Assembly (NCBI GenBank): GCA_021464525.1
Contig: JADRCO010000409.1
Coordinates: forward strand, 1 to 34,414
Length of the DNA stretch: 34,414 bases
Direction of reading: 5' to 3'
From: Rhizophagus sp. LPA8_4_AMF
Lineage: Eukaryota > Glomeromycota > Glomeromycetes > Glomerales > Glomeraceae
Part shown: piece after piece, positions 1-9,808 of the stretch
Layout: each line of letters opens with the position of its first letter
Position numbering within the stretch: the stretch's first letter is position 1
The notes under the pieces: model-generated
What the model was told of the DNA's origin: nothing
Seen by the model: the letters and a program-made list of their open reading frames with translations, nothing else
Databases searched by the model: none
Program-made: the position numbers and the translations under genes

Positions 1-188
1 TTCTTTTTATGAGTTGACAAAATTCTTTTCAGATAAGGAGAACGATAATATAAAACGACCATATGCGCACGAAATGTTTTTACGTAAGGGTCATTACCAA
101 CTTCAATTGTAACATCATAATATTCTTCATCATTTAAAATTTCAAGTAAATTTTGAGATAATTTTGGCAAAAGACTATTATCATCCAT
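1..188 (-). CDS. Partial BTB/POZ protein, 5' exon of a tandem copy cut by the window edge
   Basis: Reading the minus strand from the ATG at 188 gives MDDNSLLPKLSQNLLEILND and on to a segment ending LKRILSTHKK at the window edge. It is almost the same as the first exon of the complete BTB-TLDc gene at 1585-1841 and differs only by scattered substitutions. This is the N-terminal half of a BTB/POZ fold, which mediates homodimerisation and, in many proteins, binding to Cullin-3. The BACK and TLDc parts would lie outside the window. The same upstream block (TATA-like stretch and an ATAACGTGACTC motif) precedes this copy and the next one. It may be an intact gene continuing elsewhere; only 62 codons are visible. 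Confidence 0.75.
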   Translation of the reverse strand, partial: MDDNSLLPKLSQNLLEILNDEEYYDVTIEVGNDPYVKTFRAHMVVLYYRSPYLKRILSTHKK

Positions 189-249
189 TTATTTAGCAAT
201 AGGATTTTTACAATTTGGTAAAAAGAAAGAATGAATGAATGAACAAATT

Positions 250-280
250 TTATATACAAAAAGTATGAATAACGTGACTC
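250..280 (-). promoter_or_regulatory. Shared upstream block of the BTB copy starting at 188
   Basis: Upstream of the start at 188 lie a TATA-like stretch (250-257) and the motif ATAACGTGACTC (269-280, plus-strand spelling). The same pair, in the same order and spacing, stands upstream of the next BTB gene, so it was either co-duplicated or is kept by function. Confidence 0.45.
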
Positions 281-390
281 GAATTTATTTAGTAATTATT
301 CAGAAGATCGTAAAAAAAAAATAATGACGTAATAGAATTTTTGGCGTTAGCTGATAGAATATAACCTAATTTTTAATAATTTGAATTTTT

Positions 391-1841
391 CTACAAAAAA
401 ATTAATTGTGGGTTTTCTAATCGATTTATCATAAAAATTTTTCTTGCTAATACTACTATTGCCACTATTGCCACTATTGAAGAAAATCTCAATAAATCAA
501 GATCACCACCAAATGATGATCCACCAGAAGGGTTATTATATATAGCAAATCTTTCATTAATCACACGACTTAAACAGTTACTATTCTCAAAAGAGAAAAT
601 AAAACAATCTTTAGTGGCACTATAGCTATAATCAGATTTCCATACAATCGGATTATATCCTCCAAGAATTTCACTACTGCCTTTTACTTTAGCAACTGTT
701 ATAGTGCGAGATTGACCATCACAAACTTCATGAAATTTTTTAGGTGTAAATCCATCACGAGATCCACGAAATAATAATTTTATTTCATATGAAGAAGTTA
801 CTAACTGGTCAGTAATTTCTAATCTATCGATCCATTTCAAGATTAATTCAGCATGTTGATATGTGATAATTTTTGAATCAATACTAGTTCCTAAATTAAT
901 TTTTTTGGCTATACGAGGTTTTGATTTATCACTTGGCTTGTTATTAGGATCCGAAAGATTCAAAAAAGTTTTTAATAAGTCCATACATAAATCATCAGGT
1001 AAAATTTTCATATAAGGTAATACTTTATCAGAAAATTCTTTTGAAGTTAAATTATAAAATCTAATAAATGGAATAAGTTGTTGTAAAGTATTCTTTAAAA
1101 TATTAAAATCCTCCACTGAAAAACTTGTAGGATCAGAGGAAAGTTCTGGATTTTGAGCAAGTCCCCATTTAAGAACGTGTTCCCAAACTTGAACTTCACT
1201 CATTTGAAGATTATCATTTTGAATTATTGAGACCAAAAGTTTTTCTGGAATTGAAGAGAAATTTAATGATTGAAATATTTTATCTGGTTCATCAGAAATT
1301 AATTTTGTACAATATTTCTGAAGTTCTAAGAAAGAATTATTTTCAAAACTTGTTTGATATACCATATTAAAATTTTGTTCAATCCAATTTGCTTTTTTTT
1401 TAATTAAATAATTTTGTAAATAATCAATTAATTCATGAAGACTAAGTTTACTAGCAGCATCCAGGATTTTATCAATAGCTGAAATATCAAATTCTTCCAA
1501 AGAAACTCTTCCTCCATAAATGTACCTAAAAAAAAAGAGTTGTAAAAACATAAATACATTATAATTATAAAAATTTTAATTTACCTTAAAATTATTTGAA
1601 AAATTTCCGGTAAAATTTCTGGTAATTTAATATGTTCCAAAGTTCCATCATTTTTCTTTTTATGAGTTGACAAAATTCTTTTCAGATAAGGAGAACGATA
1701 ATATAAAATAACCATATGTGCACGATATGTTTTTACGTAAGGGTCATTACCAACTTCAATTGTGATATCATAATATTCTTCATCATTTAAAACTTCGAGT
1801 AAATTTTGAGATAATTTTGGCAATAGACTATTATTATTCAT
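391..1841 (-). CDS. BTB-BACK-TLDc domain protein, two exons, C-terminus frame-shifted
   Basis: Exon 1 is 1585-1841 and exon 2 is 391-1525, separated by a 59-bp GT-AG intron (1526-1584) that splits an Arg codon; the spliced reading frame is 463 residues. The BTB/POZ domain covers about residues 20-110 (DITIEVGNDPYVKTYRAHMV, then YRSPYLKRIL and IILRYIYGG across the junction). A BACK-like helical region follows at about 135-260 (MSEVQVWEHVLKWGLAQNPE). A TLDc domain starts near 300 (KLLFRGSRDGF, EILGGYNPIVWKSD, DCFIFSF). BTB proteins dimerise and often act as Cullin-3 substrate adaptors; TLDc domains are linked to oxidative-stress resistance and V-ATPase regulation. From about residue 434 the frame departs from the family pattern, and the expected TLDc ending (NFYDKSIRK) is found in the next frame down to a stop near 347. 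The family call is firm. Whether the shift is real or an assembly error is open. Confidence 0.9.
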
Positions 1842-1907
1842 TTTTTATTTTATTAAAAGAAATGAGAAAAAAGAATTCGTGAGTGAATGCTGTGAAATGA
1901 TTAAACT

Positions 1908-1945
1908 TTATATATAAAAGGTTAAAATCATTGATAACGTGACTC
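1908..1945 (-). promoter_or_regulatory. Shared upstream block of the BTB-TLDc gene starting at 1841
   Basis: A TATATATAAAAG stretch at 1909-1920 and ATAACGTGACTC at 1934-1945 lie about 70-105 bp upstream of the ATG at 1841. The duplicate at 250-280 matches, and both are followed by an AATTTATTTAGTAATT-like run. A TATA box with an upstream GAGTCACGTTAT element (minus-strand spelling) is the simplest reading; function is inferred from conservation between the two copies only. Confidence 0.45.
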
Positions 1946-2114
1946 AAATTTTATTTTAGTAATTTGTCTAGAATATCACAAATCTCGGAATAGAAAAATT
2001 TAAATTTTTTTTTTTAGAATAAATGTCGTATTATTAATAAATAATTCGATATTTTGTATATTTAATATTTCCTATTATAATATACCCGCAAATGAAGTGT
2101 TTTATATTCTATGT

Positions 2115-2640
2115 GTTAGTTATGACCTAAATTTTAAATAATTTGGAATACTTCGCATTCTTTCGCAAAAAATTCATTTTCAGTTTTTCTAATCAATTTA
2201 GCATAGGAATTTTTACTGCTAAATGCTATTATTATATATGTTGTTACCTAATAAATAAAGGTCGCTATTACCAAATGATGGTCCACGAAAAAAGCTATTA
2301 TATATAGCGTGTTTTTCATCAATCACAACTTAAAAAACATGATTTCCAATTATATTATTATTCTCAAAATAAAATAAAACTAACTTTTAGTGGAATTATA
2401 TTTACCAACTTTCCATGCAATAATTGGATTATATCCTTCAAGACTTTTATTACTCTCTTTTACTTTGACGACTATTATAGTGCGATCAAATCCATCACGA
2501 AGTAAGTAGAATTTTCTACCAATTTACTAGCTATAAATACATCACGGGATCCACGAAATATTAGTTATATCTACAGTAATTTGAATTAGTTACTAATCGT
2601 TCAATAAGATAATTTTATCAAAAATTTGCTACACATTTTA
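2115..2640 (-). pseudogene. Decayed TLDc-domain relic of a BTB-TLDc gene
   Basis: This stretch aligns by eye, with many substitutions and small indels, to the 3' half of the complete BTB-TLDc gene (about 340-830). Matching landmarks include the stretch encoding GGYNPI (near 2425-2440), the TATATATAGC block near 2310 and the GGATCCACGAAAT block near 2548. No open frame of useful length remains, and the BTB and BACK portions are not found upstream. It is best read as an older tandem duplicate truncated to its TLDc part. It lies in the same orientation as its neighbours, which supports tandem duplication rather than retroposition. Confidence 0.7.
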
Positions 2641-2655
2641 AGAAATGAAAATCTG

Positions 2656-2803
2656 TATTACTAAATATCACTAGTGGTGACGGTCGCCAGTGGCGTAATG
2701 CCGGCCAACATTTTAATAGATTTTTAATTTTGGCCAAAAGTACATCATAATGCTGGTATGGTGACCAAAACCACTGGTGATACACTGGTGAACTTTAGTA
2801 ATA
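2656..2803. mobile_element. MITE-like element with TTACTAAA inverted termini and TA flanks
   Basis: The left end (from 2655) reads GTATTACTAAATATCACTAG. The right end, reverse-complemented, reads GTATTACTAAAGTTCACCAG, giving imperfect terminal inverted repeats of about 20 bp. The outermost bases can be read as a TA duplication (2656-2657 and 2802-2803). The roughly 150-bp body includes GCCGGCCAAC and TTTTGGCCAAAAG motifs and several CACYAGTG sub-repeats, and is more GC-rich than its surroundings. No coding capacity. Probably a non-autonomous DNA transposon; superfamily uncertain. Confidence 0.55.
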
Positions 2804-2804
2804 C

Positions 2805-4035
2805 CCTAATGAATAAGTAGTCAATCTTTATATTGTAATAAATCAAATTTTAGAAAAATGCTATTATTAAAGTATTTTACTTACGTTTGCAAACCAATTT
2901 CAAAAATGAAGGGGAAAACAATCGAAGTAAAAAAGATAAGGAGAAATTAAATTTGATGGAGATTGTTTTACTTATGTTACGATGGGAAATCATGAAAAGG
3001 ATAATTCAATCCTATTGAATAATTGACTCGGAAAAACCCGAAATCTTACATTTATTTCTAACGTTGTAACGTTGTAACAATTCCTGATTTGTAATTGTTA
3101 TCCTTTAAACCTTTAATATTGTATACGTATTAGAAAACTATTTTGAGCCTCATCATTATATCCTTTTTTGGAATATGTTTCATGTATATTGTACAACATT
3201 CTCTACTTTCAAACCATCCATCTCTAGATTTTCTTTCGTAATTTAAGTTTTTTTCTTATATCCTAAGTTCGGTGTTTGGTGTTTCGGGCGAACTTATTAT
3301 TTAAAATTTTAAAATATGAAACGTTTCATCCAAATCCGAATTCCGAACAAATTTTGATAATCTGGAACACAATTGAAATTGGGGTAATAAGATCTAAAAT
3401 ATAAAATAAGACAGCCGGAGAGAATAATATCAAAAAAATGGATATATTAACTAAAAATGGAGGACAAGTACTAAATAAATATGAATAACAAATATAAAAA
3501 CTGTAAAAATATTTGTTACGGAGTTTAATTAAGGTTGTTATCAATTATTCTTACTGTTTGTTTAATTTGGAAATTTACGTTAAAACGCTATTTTCTATTA
3601 TACGAAACAATCGCATTTTGTGCGATAAATACTGAATATCAATACAATGACTAGGACCCATAATAGGGATCATATCTCATACATCTCATACAGTAAAGTG
3701 CACGCACCTGAGGCACTTTTATCCTATTACTTTATTATAATATTGAAAATATCCTTTATTGGCATATAACTAATATTCATATTAAAATTTATTTATTTAT
3801 TTATTTAATATAATAATATAATAATGATTGTAATTACATAAAATCTTAGTGCAAGTTTCGCAATTCCTAACAATTTAAATGACATTTAATCTATTATACT
3901 TTTATTATGACCTATTTTTGCGATATACATTTTCTCTGACTTTAATATGACCTGAAAAAATAGTTTCGATATAAAATAAAAATGTAATATAATTATATGA
4001 TTTATTATTTATATAATTCACAAGTCACAGTGATT
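2805..4035. other. Intergenic, no supported feature
   Basis: AT-rich spacer between the BTB relic and the HMG gene. It has only short open frames without family resemblance. A GTAACGTTGTAAC direct doubling near 3064-3078 and a short TTTA tandem run near 3790-3808 are the only visible patterns. Confidence 0.5.
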
Positions 4036-4581
4036 TTATGGCGTCGTTGTGTTTACAAATACAATTTTCGATTGAGATTGTCTAATCGACGCGTTTTTTT
4101 GGTATTTTCTTTTATTATTAACTTCAAATTCTTCACGATTATATTTGACTTTAAAACTTTTGTTTTTTCTTATCGGATCGAATTTATAATCGGGGAATTT
4201 TAAACGATGTCTCCTGTCTCCTTCAGCTGCCAAGATTTGAAAAAAATTTTTAATTTTTGGTGACTCGTTGTGCCACATTTTACTAATTTCTTTGGATGCT
4301 CTTTTAAGATCATTGGGCAACCCTAATTGATTTCGTCGTTTCGACTCATTACGTCGATATAAAATGTACGAATTTTGACTTCGTGGTGGTTTAAATTTAT
4401 GCTTTCCTAATTCAGATGGGGAAGATAATAAATTATCAACTTCCAAGTATAATTCACATGGTGGATTCTTAATGACTTGAAGAAATTCTGATTGATTGAT
4501 TTCTTCGTGAAGATAATTTTTACATTTTCTTTTCGTGGATGATTGATAATCAGGTAACATGGAAATAAAGGTATTTTCCAT
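4036..4581 (-). CDS. MATA-HMG family HMG-box protein (mating-type-like)
   Basis: Single-exon frame of 181 residues from the ATG at 4581; the frame stays open upstream but offers no other ATG, so this start is chosen. An HMG box lies at about residues 64-135: PPRSQNSYILYRRNESKRR, then DLKRASKEISKMWHNESP, then FFQILAAEGDRRHRLKFPDY. These carry the classic PPR(P/S)xNxYI(L/M)Y(R) entry, the SKMW core (helix 2) and the AExxRxHxxxYPxY-type exit of fungal MATA-HMG proteins. The flanking Lys/Arg-rich tail (about 136-165) would add DNA contacts or a nuclear signal. Family members bind bent DNA and act as sex-locus or developmental regulators in other fungi; in arbuscular mycorrhizal fungi the family is strongly expanded, so a role at a true mating locus cannot be assumed. 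No homeodomain gene is visible nearby, so this is not the putative bi-allelic HD mating-type locus. Confidence 0.85.
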   Translation of the reverse strand: MENTFISMLPDYQSSTKRKCKNYLHEEINQSEFLQVIKNPPCELYLEVDNLLSSPSELGKHKFKPPRSQNSYILYRRNESKRRNQLGLPNDLKRASKEISKMWHNESPKIKNFFQILAAEGDRRHRLKFPDYKFDPIRKNKSFKVKYNREEFEVNNKRKYQKNASIRQSQSKIVFVNTTTP

Positions 4582-5990
4582 TTTTTTTTTATTTTTTATC
4601 AAAAGAAAAATTTAAGAAAATATATATTTTTTTTAGAGTATGATATGATTTTTTTTTTCTAGCTACATCTCTTTGATTCGTAACCATATTTATACCAAAA
4701 ATTTCAATGATTTAAATAATTACTAATTTTATTTAAAAAGTAAAATAGTGAAAAGCCGAATGGGAAACTTAAATTCGGGGATTTGATAAATTTTTGTTTC
4801 GTAATAACAATAGTGACTTTTTTGGGTATTTCTTTGTTTTTTTTTTATCTATAATGAAAAGACAGTTTTAATTTTTTTTTTAAAGTAACCGACAATTTTT
4901 TTGTGTTACCTTTTTTTTCTGATTATTTAACGTGATTTTCGGAAAATTTTTTCATCAATATCATCCTGTATTCCTTTTTTGATCACACTTTACAAAACTA
5001 ACGGTAATTGTTAATTGTTTCCAGAAACTTTCATCTAAACCTACATTTTGAACTACAACGAAAAAAAAATCCGCAGTAATGATTTAAACATTGTACAAAT
5101 TTAGTCAATTTTACAAATTTAGTATAAACAAAACATTTCGTATCACTCTCGGTCATTAAAGTTATTGATAACCAATCAAATTCATACACGCTTTCTTTAT
5201 CGACAAATATTATTTACAATTATAATTTACTATTGTTAAAATGATAAAAGCATCGACATTAAAAATCAGAAAAAATATTGTGTGCATATATATACACATA
5301 TTATATATAATGAACATTGAACATCATCTAGTATGGTTAATTTAATTCATGGGTTAAGGTTAACATTACATAAATTAGAAATTTCCAATATAACATTCAT
5401 ACCATATATGATTGATATATATAATCTACAAAAGGATATTTTGACATTTTGAATGGACAAATGAATATTATTTTCACACATACACCAAATTTATTATAAT
5501 TTACATTAATGCATAAATGATAAAAAACAGGTATGACTTACGATTAACGGCTGAAATTTATAAATAATATGTTTCAAATAAATGTTCAAGTAATTTCCAT
5601 TTAAATCCTAAAATAATTATATCAACCTTTCACAATATAATGTTTCAAAAATACTTTTTCACATTCTGCAAGGATTTACTTGACTCCATTATTCGGCGTA
5701 GTATTTCCAATAGTGAATAAGGAGAGCAAATACACAAACAAAAAAGCCAAAGAAAGGGGAAATATGATGCTAAACATTTTTAGAACAAAATGTACTACTA
5801 AAGCTTTTTTTAAACCATGTACATTTTTTTTTTGTTATTACGTCTAAATAAAGATAAATAATGCATGCATTGTTTTCTAAAATGATCTTATGTAGTAATG
5901 ATTTCTTTCTTCATAACTCTAGAAACTTATTTCGTCGTTTTTTAATAATATAATAATTATTTATTGTTTATTTATTTATACATTAAAAAA
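4582..5990. other. Intergenic, no supported feature
   Basis: AT-rich spacer shared by the divergent HMG gene (minus) and the gene at 6101 (plus). It probably carries both promoters. No repeat family or open frame could be recognised. Confidence 0.45.
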
Positions 5991-5995
5991 AAAAT

Positions 5996-6030
<35 letters not shown>

Positions 6031-6058
6031 AATACATTATATACATATATATATATAC
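5996..6058. repeat. AT and GTAT microsatellites upstream of the 6101 gene
   Basis: An (AT)n run (about 5996-6018) passes into GTAT repeats and a second TATATATATA stretch, ending about 45 bp before the ATG at 6101. The second stretch could serve as a TATA region. A T-rich then A-rich run directly precedes the ATG, a common arrangement for start sites in this genome. Confidence 0.6.
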
Positions 6059-6100
6059 AAAACTATTCTTTTTTTCTTCTTTTTTTATAAAAAAAAAAAA

Positions 6101-7024
6101 ATGACTAATGAATATGATTCAAATTTTCCTAATGACTTCAACTCTTGTATGGTTCAATCTCAAAATAATAAGGAGTTTGGATTAATTCAAGCTACACTTC
6201 TCGATAATCACGATGATGAATCTTTTAATAACGATAATAAAAGAATTAATTTATGTACCCAAAATCAAATTTCGACTCCTCCTACTTCTCCCTTTTTATA
6301 TGCTTCTTATGAATCTTCTTTATCTTGTGATACTTCATTTTCTTCTTGTTCATCATCATCTTTATCTCCAATCCTTACTCCAACTACTTCAACTTCATCA
6401 TCTTATCCTACTTTGAATTCTATTCCTTCTTTACCTACCAGTCCTTTAGAAGATATTACTCATATAAAAAGTAAATTTTATGATAATTTATCATTAGTAA
6501 AAATGGAACAAGAATCGACTTTATTTAATCATTACGAACATTCTAATGATTTATCTCCACATTTATATAATTCTCCTTTGGTTCAAAAACAAATTTCTAT
6601 TACAACCTCAAATGAATTATCTTACGAACAATATACTAATAACAACATTAAGGATAATGCATTTAATATTAAAACAACAACTCATATTAATCAACAATTA
6701 AATCAACAAATTCAATATTATATTAAAGAACAATCAAGAATATTGTCATTAATAGAAATTCACCAACAACAATATTTAAATTGCAAAGAATTTAATGATG
6801 AACAATATAAAATTGATCCCGAATTTTTAAATTCGAATTTAAATTTATTTAAATGGACTTTTATTAAACCAAAATTTCCTTTATTATTCGATCAAATGTA
6901 TGATAAAGCAAATGGTTGTTTCTTTTTAACTGGAATACCTGTTGAATTTATTTTTGATTTATGTAAACATGATAATCAATCCGAAGATTTCGTGCACTTT
7001 GATAATAGTAATAATGAATTGTAA
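6101..7024 (+). CDS. Low-complexity Ser/Thr/Gln-rich protein of unknown function
   Basis: A 307-residue single-exon frame. The in-frame ATG at 6017 falls in the microsatellite and would add only a Tyr/Phe/Lys run, so 6101 (MTNEYDSNFP), right after a poly-A tract, is taken as the start. Residues 58-117 are Ser/Thr/Pro-rich (STPPTSP, SFSSCSSSSLSP, TPTTSTSSSYP), and 195-226 are Gln-rich and likely helical or coiled (NQQLNQQIQYYIKEQ). The C-terminal 240-290 is the most ordered-looking part (NLFKWTFIKPKFPLLFDQMY, then GCFFLTGIPVEFIFDLC). No signal peptide, membrane segment or known catalytic motif is visible. The composition recalls fungal transcription regulators or intrinsically disordered adaptors, but nothing names it. 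Codon usage and the long uninterrupted frame support a real gene. Confidence 0.7.
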   Translation: MTNEYDSNFPNDFNSCMVQSQNNKEFGLIQATLLDNHDDESFNNDNKRINLCTQNQISTPPTSPFLYASYESSLSCDTSFSSCSSSSLSPILTPTTSTSSSYPTLNSIPSLPTSPLEDITHIKSKFYDNLSLVKMEQESTLFNHYEHSNDLSPHLYNSPLVQKQISITTSNELSYEQYTNNNIKDNAFNIKTTTHINQQLNQQIQYYIKEQSRILSLIEIHQQQYLNCKEFNDEQYKIDPEFLNSNLNLFKWTFIKPKFPLLFDQMYDKANGCFFLTGIPVEFIFDLCKHDNQSEDFVHFDNSNNEL

Positions 7025-7898
7025 AATATACAGTATATAGACAATTATATTTTTGTAATGAAAATTTATTTATTATTTATAGAAAAATTTTATAGCATAT
7101 GTATTTGTTGTACAATAAGAATATATTATAAGTTTTCTTTCTTTGAAATTGTAAAAAAAAAAAAGTAATATTTGTGTAAATAACTTTTTTAAGTAGTAGT
7201 AATAATAATATTATTATTTTGATTGAATTGCTTGCCAATTAAAATAAACTAACGAAATATTTTTAGATATTTATGATATTTATTATAATTTGTTTCTAAG
7301 TAAATAAATAAAAATATAATAAGATCATGGAATCAAAATAAAATCGTTTGAAATTTTTAACTTTTGGAATGAATTTTTCACATGCTCAAAAAGAATTCGT
7401 TTATGTTTTTCAATTGTTTTTACAGGATTCTTTTCGGTTTTTTTTTTTACTTTAAAAAAAAAAGGGTATCATTTTATTCGGGGTTTGATCCTGAGTTCCT
7501 GACAACAATCATCGTAACCTCTTCCTTTCACCCCTAACTCTATCCCACGTTTGTTTATCATAATTATTATATCATTTACTACTTTTAATTTTTTAATTGA
7601 CAAACCCCTTTTAAGGATAACTTTCTTCTTATTTCATTTTACAATACTTTATCTTATATACAGTTACTATATCTATTAACAAAGCTCATCCATAACATCC
7701 CTGACTCTAATAATAAAAGGTTGTCAAGTGAGAGAACATAGATTAAATGTTATATGTTATATGCACTGTAAATAAGTAATAAATATTTACTGTACATTCG
7801 AATATATTCCATGGATATCAATGAATAACTACGATGCCTTGGGGGCCCAGGGAGCATCTGTGTGTATGAAGTTAGCATGCTTAACTCATTGTGTGTGA
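7025..7898. other. Intergenic, 3' region of the 6101 gene
   Basis: AT-rich spacer. TATAATAAG/AATAAA-type signals near 7055-7320 could serve polyadenylation. Nothing else is supported except a small GC patch (CTTGGGGGCCCAGGGAGC, 7838-7855) with no recognised role. Confidence 0.4.
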
Positions 7899-7899
7899 C

Positions 7900-7971
7900 G
7901 TATACACCGATAGTTTTTCATACTTTTTTTATACCGGTGGAGTAATTGACAAAAAATCCATCGGTGTATAC
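7900..7971. repeat. Short inverted repeat GTATACACCGAT / ATCGGTGTATAC
   Basis: GTATACACCGAT at 7900-7911 faces a perfect inverted copy at 7960-7971, with further ATACCGGTGG and ATACCGATGG echoes at 7931-7940 and 7975-7984. This 72-bp stem-loop could be a very small MITE or its relic. Target duplications were not found. Confidence 0.45.
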
Positions 7972-8134
7972 TTAATACCGATGGAAATCCGTTTATTATA
8001 ACTTTCCAATATTTCGTGAAGGATTGTAAATTAGGCAGTTCTAATACTAATACTAGTTTCGCATTAGAAATTACTTAGAGTCAGGATTAGTTAGTATTAG
8101 GTTAGTATTATTGTAGGTTTATTTTAGGTTTATA

Positions 8135-8168
8135 TTAGGTTAGGATACTAATATTAGTACTAACCTAA
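8135..8168. repeat. Near-palindrome built from TTAGG/TTAGTA units
   Basis: The stretch TTAGGTTAGGATACTAATAT is followed by its approximate inverse, TAGTACTAACCTAA. It lies in a TTAGTATTAGG-rich patch (8040-8180). The TTAGG spelling resembles telomere units but is not a tandem telomeric array. Confidence 0.4.
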
Positions 8169-8458
8169 TTCTAACTTTGATTTTATTTTCTGAAACAGAA
8201 AAAATTTTTTTTTCGTAGTCCATGCATATGTAACATGTAATTACATGTTATAAATAAAACGTTCTTATCGTTTAATAGTAATCCGTTATATACATTTTAT
8301 TGATAATTTTATTTTTTTTCAATCGGATTATTGATGCGCAATAAATTAAATTAACGTAAAATAATTTTATTCGGACTTAAATTTAATGATCGCTTTTGCC
8401 TTCAATTAGAATTTGATTGTCAGTAAAGACCTTATCAGATAAGAATCAACATTACGAA

Positions 8459-8719
8459 TAGGGTTGTAGATATACCTTAATTACTTTACGGCAAACGACA
8501 CGGCAAGATATAACATATACCATATTAAATAAATAAAATTTTTTTTTGTATTAAATCTATCTTGTTCTTAGTTTTGGCCAAAAATTACAATTTGGCCAGA
8601 GTTAAAAGTTAAATTACTACCGTTTACTTACCTCAAACTTAAAAAAAAAGGTAATATCTCTCTTACGACATTAATGTAGTGGCGTAAGAAGTGGCTACCT
8701 TAAGAAATGTGCAACCCTA
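8459..8719. mobile_element. hAT-like MITE with 8-bp target site duplication
   Basis: The 261-bp element begins TAGGGTTGTAGAT and ends ATGTGCAACCCTA, giving terminal inverted repeats with the TAGGGTTG(Y)A form common in hAT elements. It is flanked by near-identical 8-mers, ATTACGAA (8451-8458) and TTTACGAA (8720-8727), matching the 8-bp duplication made by hAT transposases. The interior has no coding capacity; it carries TTTGGCCA motifs and a second internal TACCTTAA inverted pair. Non-autonomous, so it needs a transposase supplied elsewhere. One mismatch in the duplication suggests it is not brand new. Confidence 0.75.
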
Positions 8720-9218
8720 TTTACGAATCGCTGAACTCAAATAAACTCATCCATTTGTAGATGTGAATTGTAAAAAATCGGGCTTAAAAAAAACTAGAAT
8801 AAAATATCATTTATAGAGGAATGGTAAGAGGAATGATAAAGCCATTATATATATATGATTTGTATCAAAGAAAATGAGATGAAATTATACATGAATAAAC
8901 GATAACTTTTTTTAATTTAGTAAATTATTTTTAACGTATATTGAAAATCTTCTGTCTTATATTTATTTATTAATCGGCGCGTAATGCCGCATTAGACTAT
9001 AATTTGGTTTTATTCATTCAATAATAATATTATCGGTTTGAACTTTGAAGGGACCGTTCATGTAATTTTTATAATAAACTCCCGTCACTATCCAATAATT
9101 TTATTATTATGCTAGTACATAGTAATATGAGATAAACAAACCAAATAACAATTATATTAAATCTTCATGACTAACCGATAAATTGAATAATAAAATATAA
9201 AAAATTTTTTTCGACTTA

Positions 9219-9407
9219 CCTGTAAAAAATGTTGATCCGTGTTTTATATTTCCATGTTTTTTCCGTGAATGTATCATTTTCAAGTCTTAAATTATAGAAA
9301 TTTTTATCTCTCTAACACGGATATACGTGAATATATCATTTTCACGGAATTTTTACGAAAGCCACGGAAAAATAATGGAAATATTTGGATAAAAATTTTT
9401 TATAAGG
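9219..9407. mobile_element. MITE-like element, CTGTAAAAAA family, copy 1
   Basis: The left end reads CCTGTAAAAAATGTTGATCC and then continues through TTTCCATGTTTTTTCCGTG. The right end, reverse-complemented, begins CCTTATAAAAAATTTTTATC and continues through TTTCCATTATTTTTCCGTG. This gives imperfect inverted arms of nearly 50 bp. A related element lies at 11335-11438. No coding capacity. Confidence 0.6.
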
Positions 9408-9808
9408 CTTCTATTAATAGCTGATATTTACATATCTGATATATTAGATTAATAATAAATCCAATAATTTATTATAAATTTATAATATGCTAATAAGACA
9501 ACAGATCAAATTAGTTTTTATTGTGGATAGTTGAATAATAATTATTTTCTAAATAGCATAAAATATATTGTCTTTTATAAAAAACCCTGTGAATAATTGA
9601 TAATCAAAATTAAGCCTAATTCTACCAGAATTACCAGAGTTAAAGAATTTAAGCTGTGTACCCAGATTTTTTAAAGTGGGGTGCGCTTAAAAGGGGATAT
9701 TTTATGCAGTGTTAAACGGTAAAATAAATACTTTATAATTAAACTTAAATTTAATTCAGAAGTACAAAGCACGTTAGATAATGCGTACACGATTATGGTT
9801 ACGGTACG

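Noticed and set aside
3326-3544. 72-codon hydrophobic frame on the minus strand
   Set aside because: Phe/Ile/Tyr-rich by AT bias, no start context, no partner exons, no family resemblance.
3997-4203. 68-codon plus-strand frame
   Set aside because: Lies opposite the HMG gene's coding sequence; a shadow.
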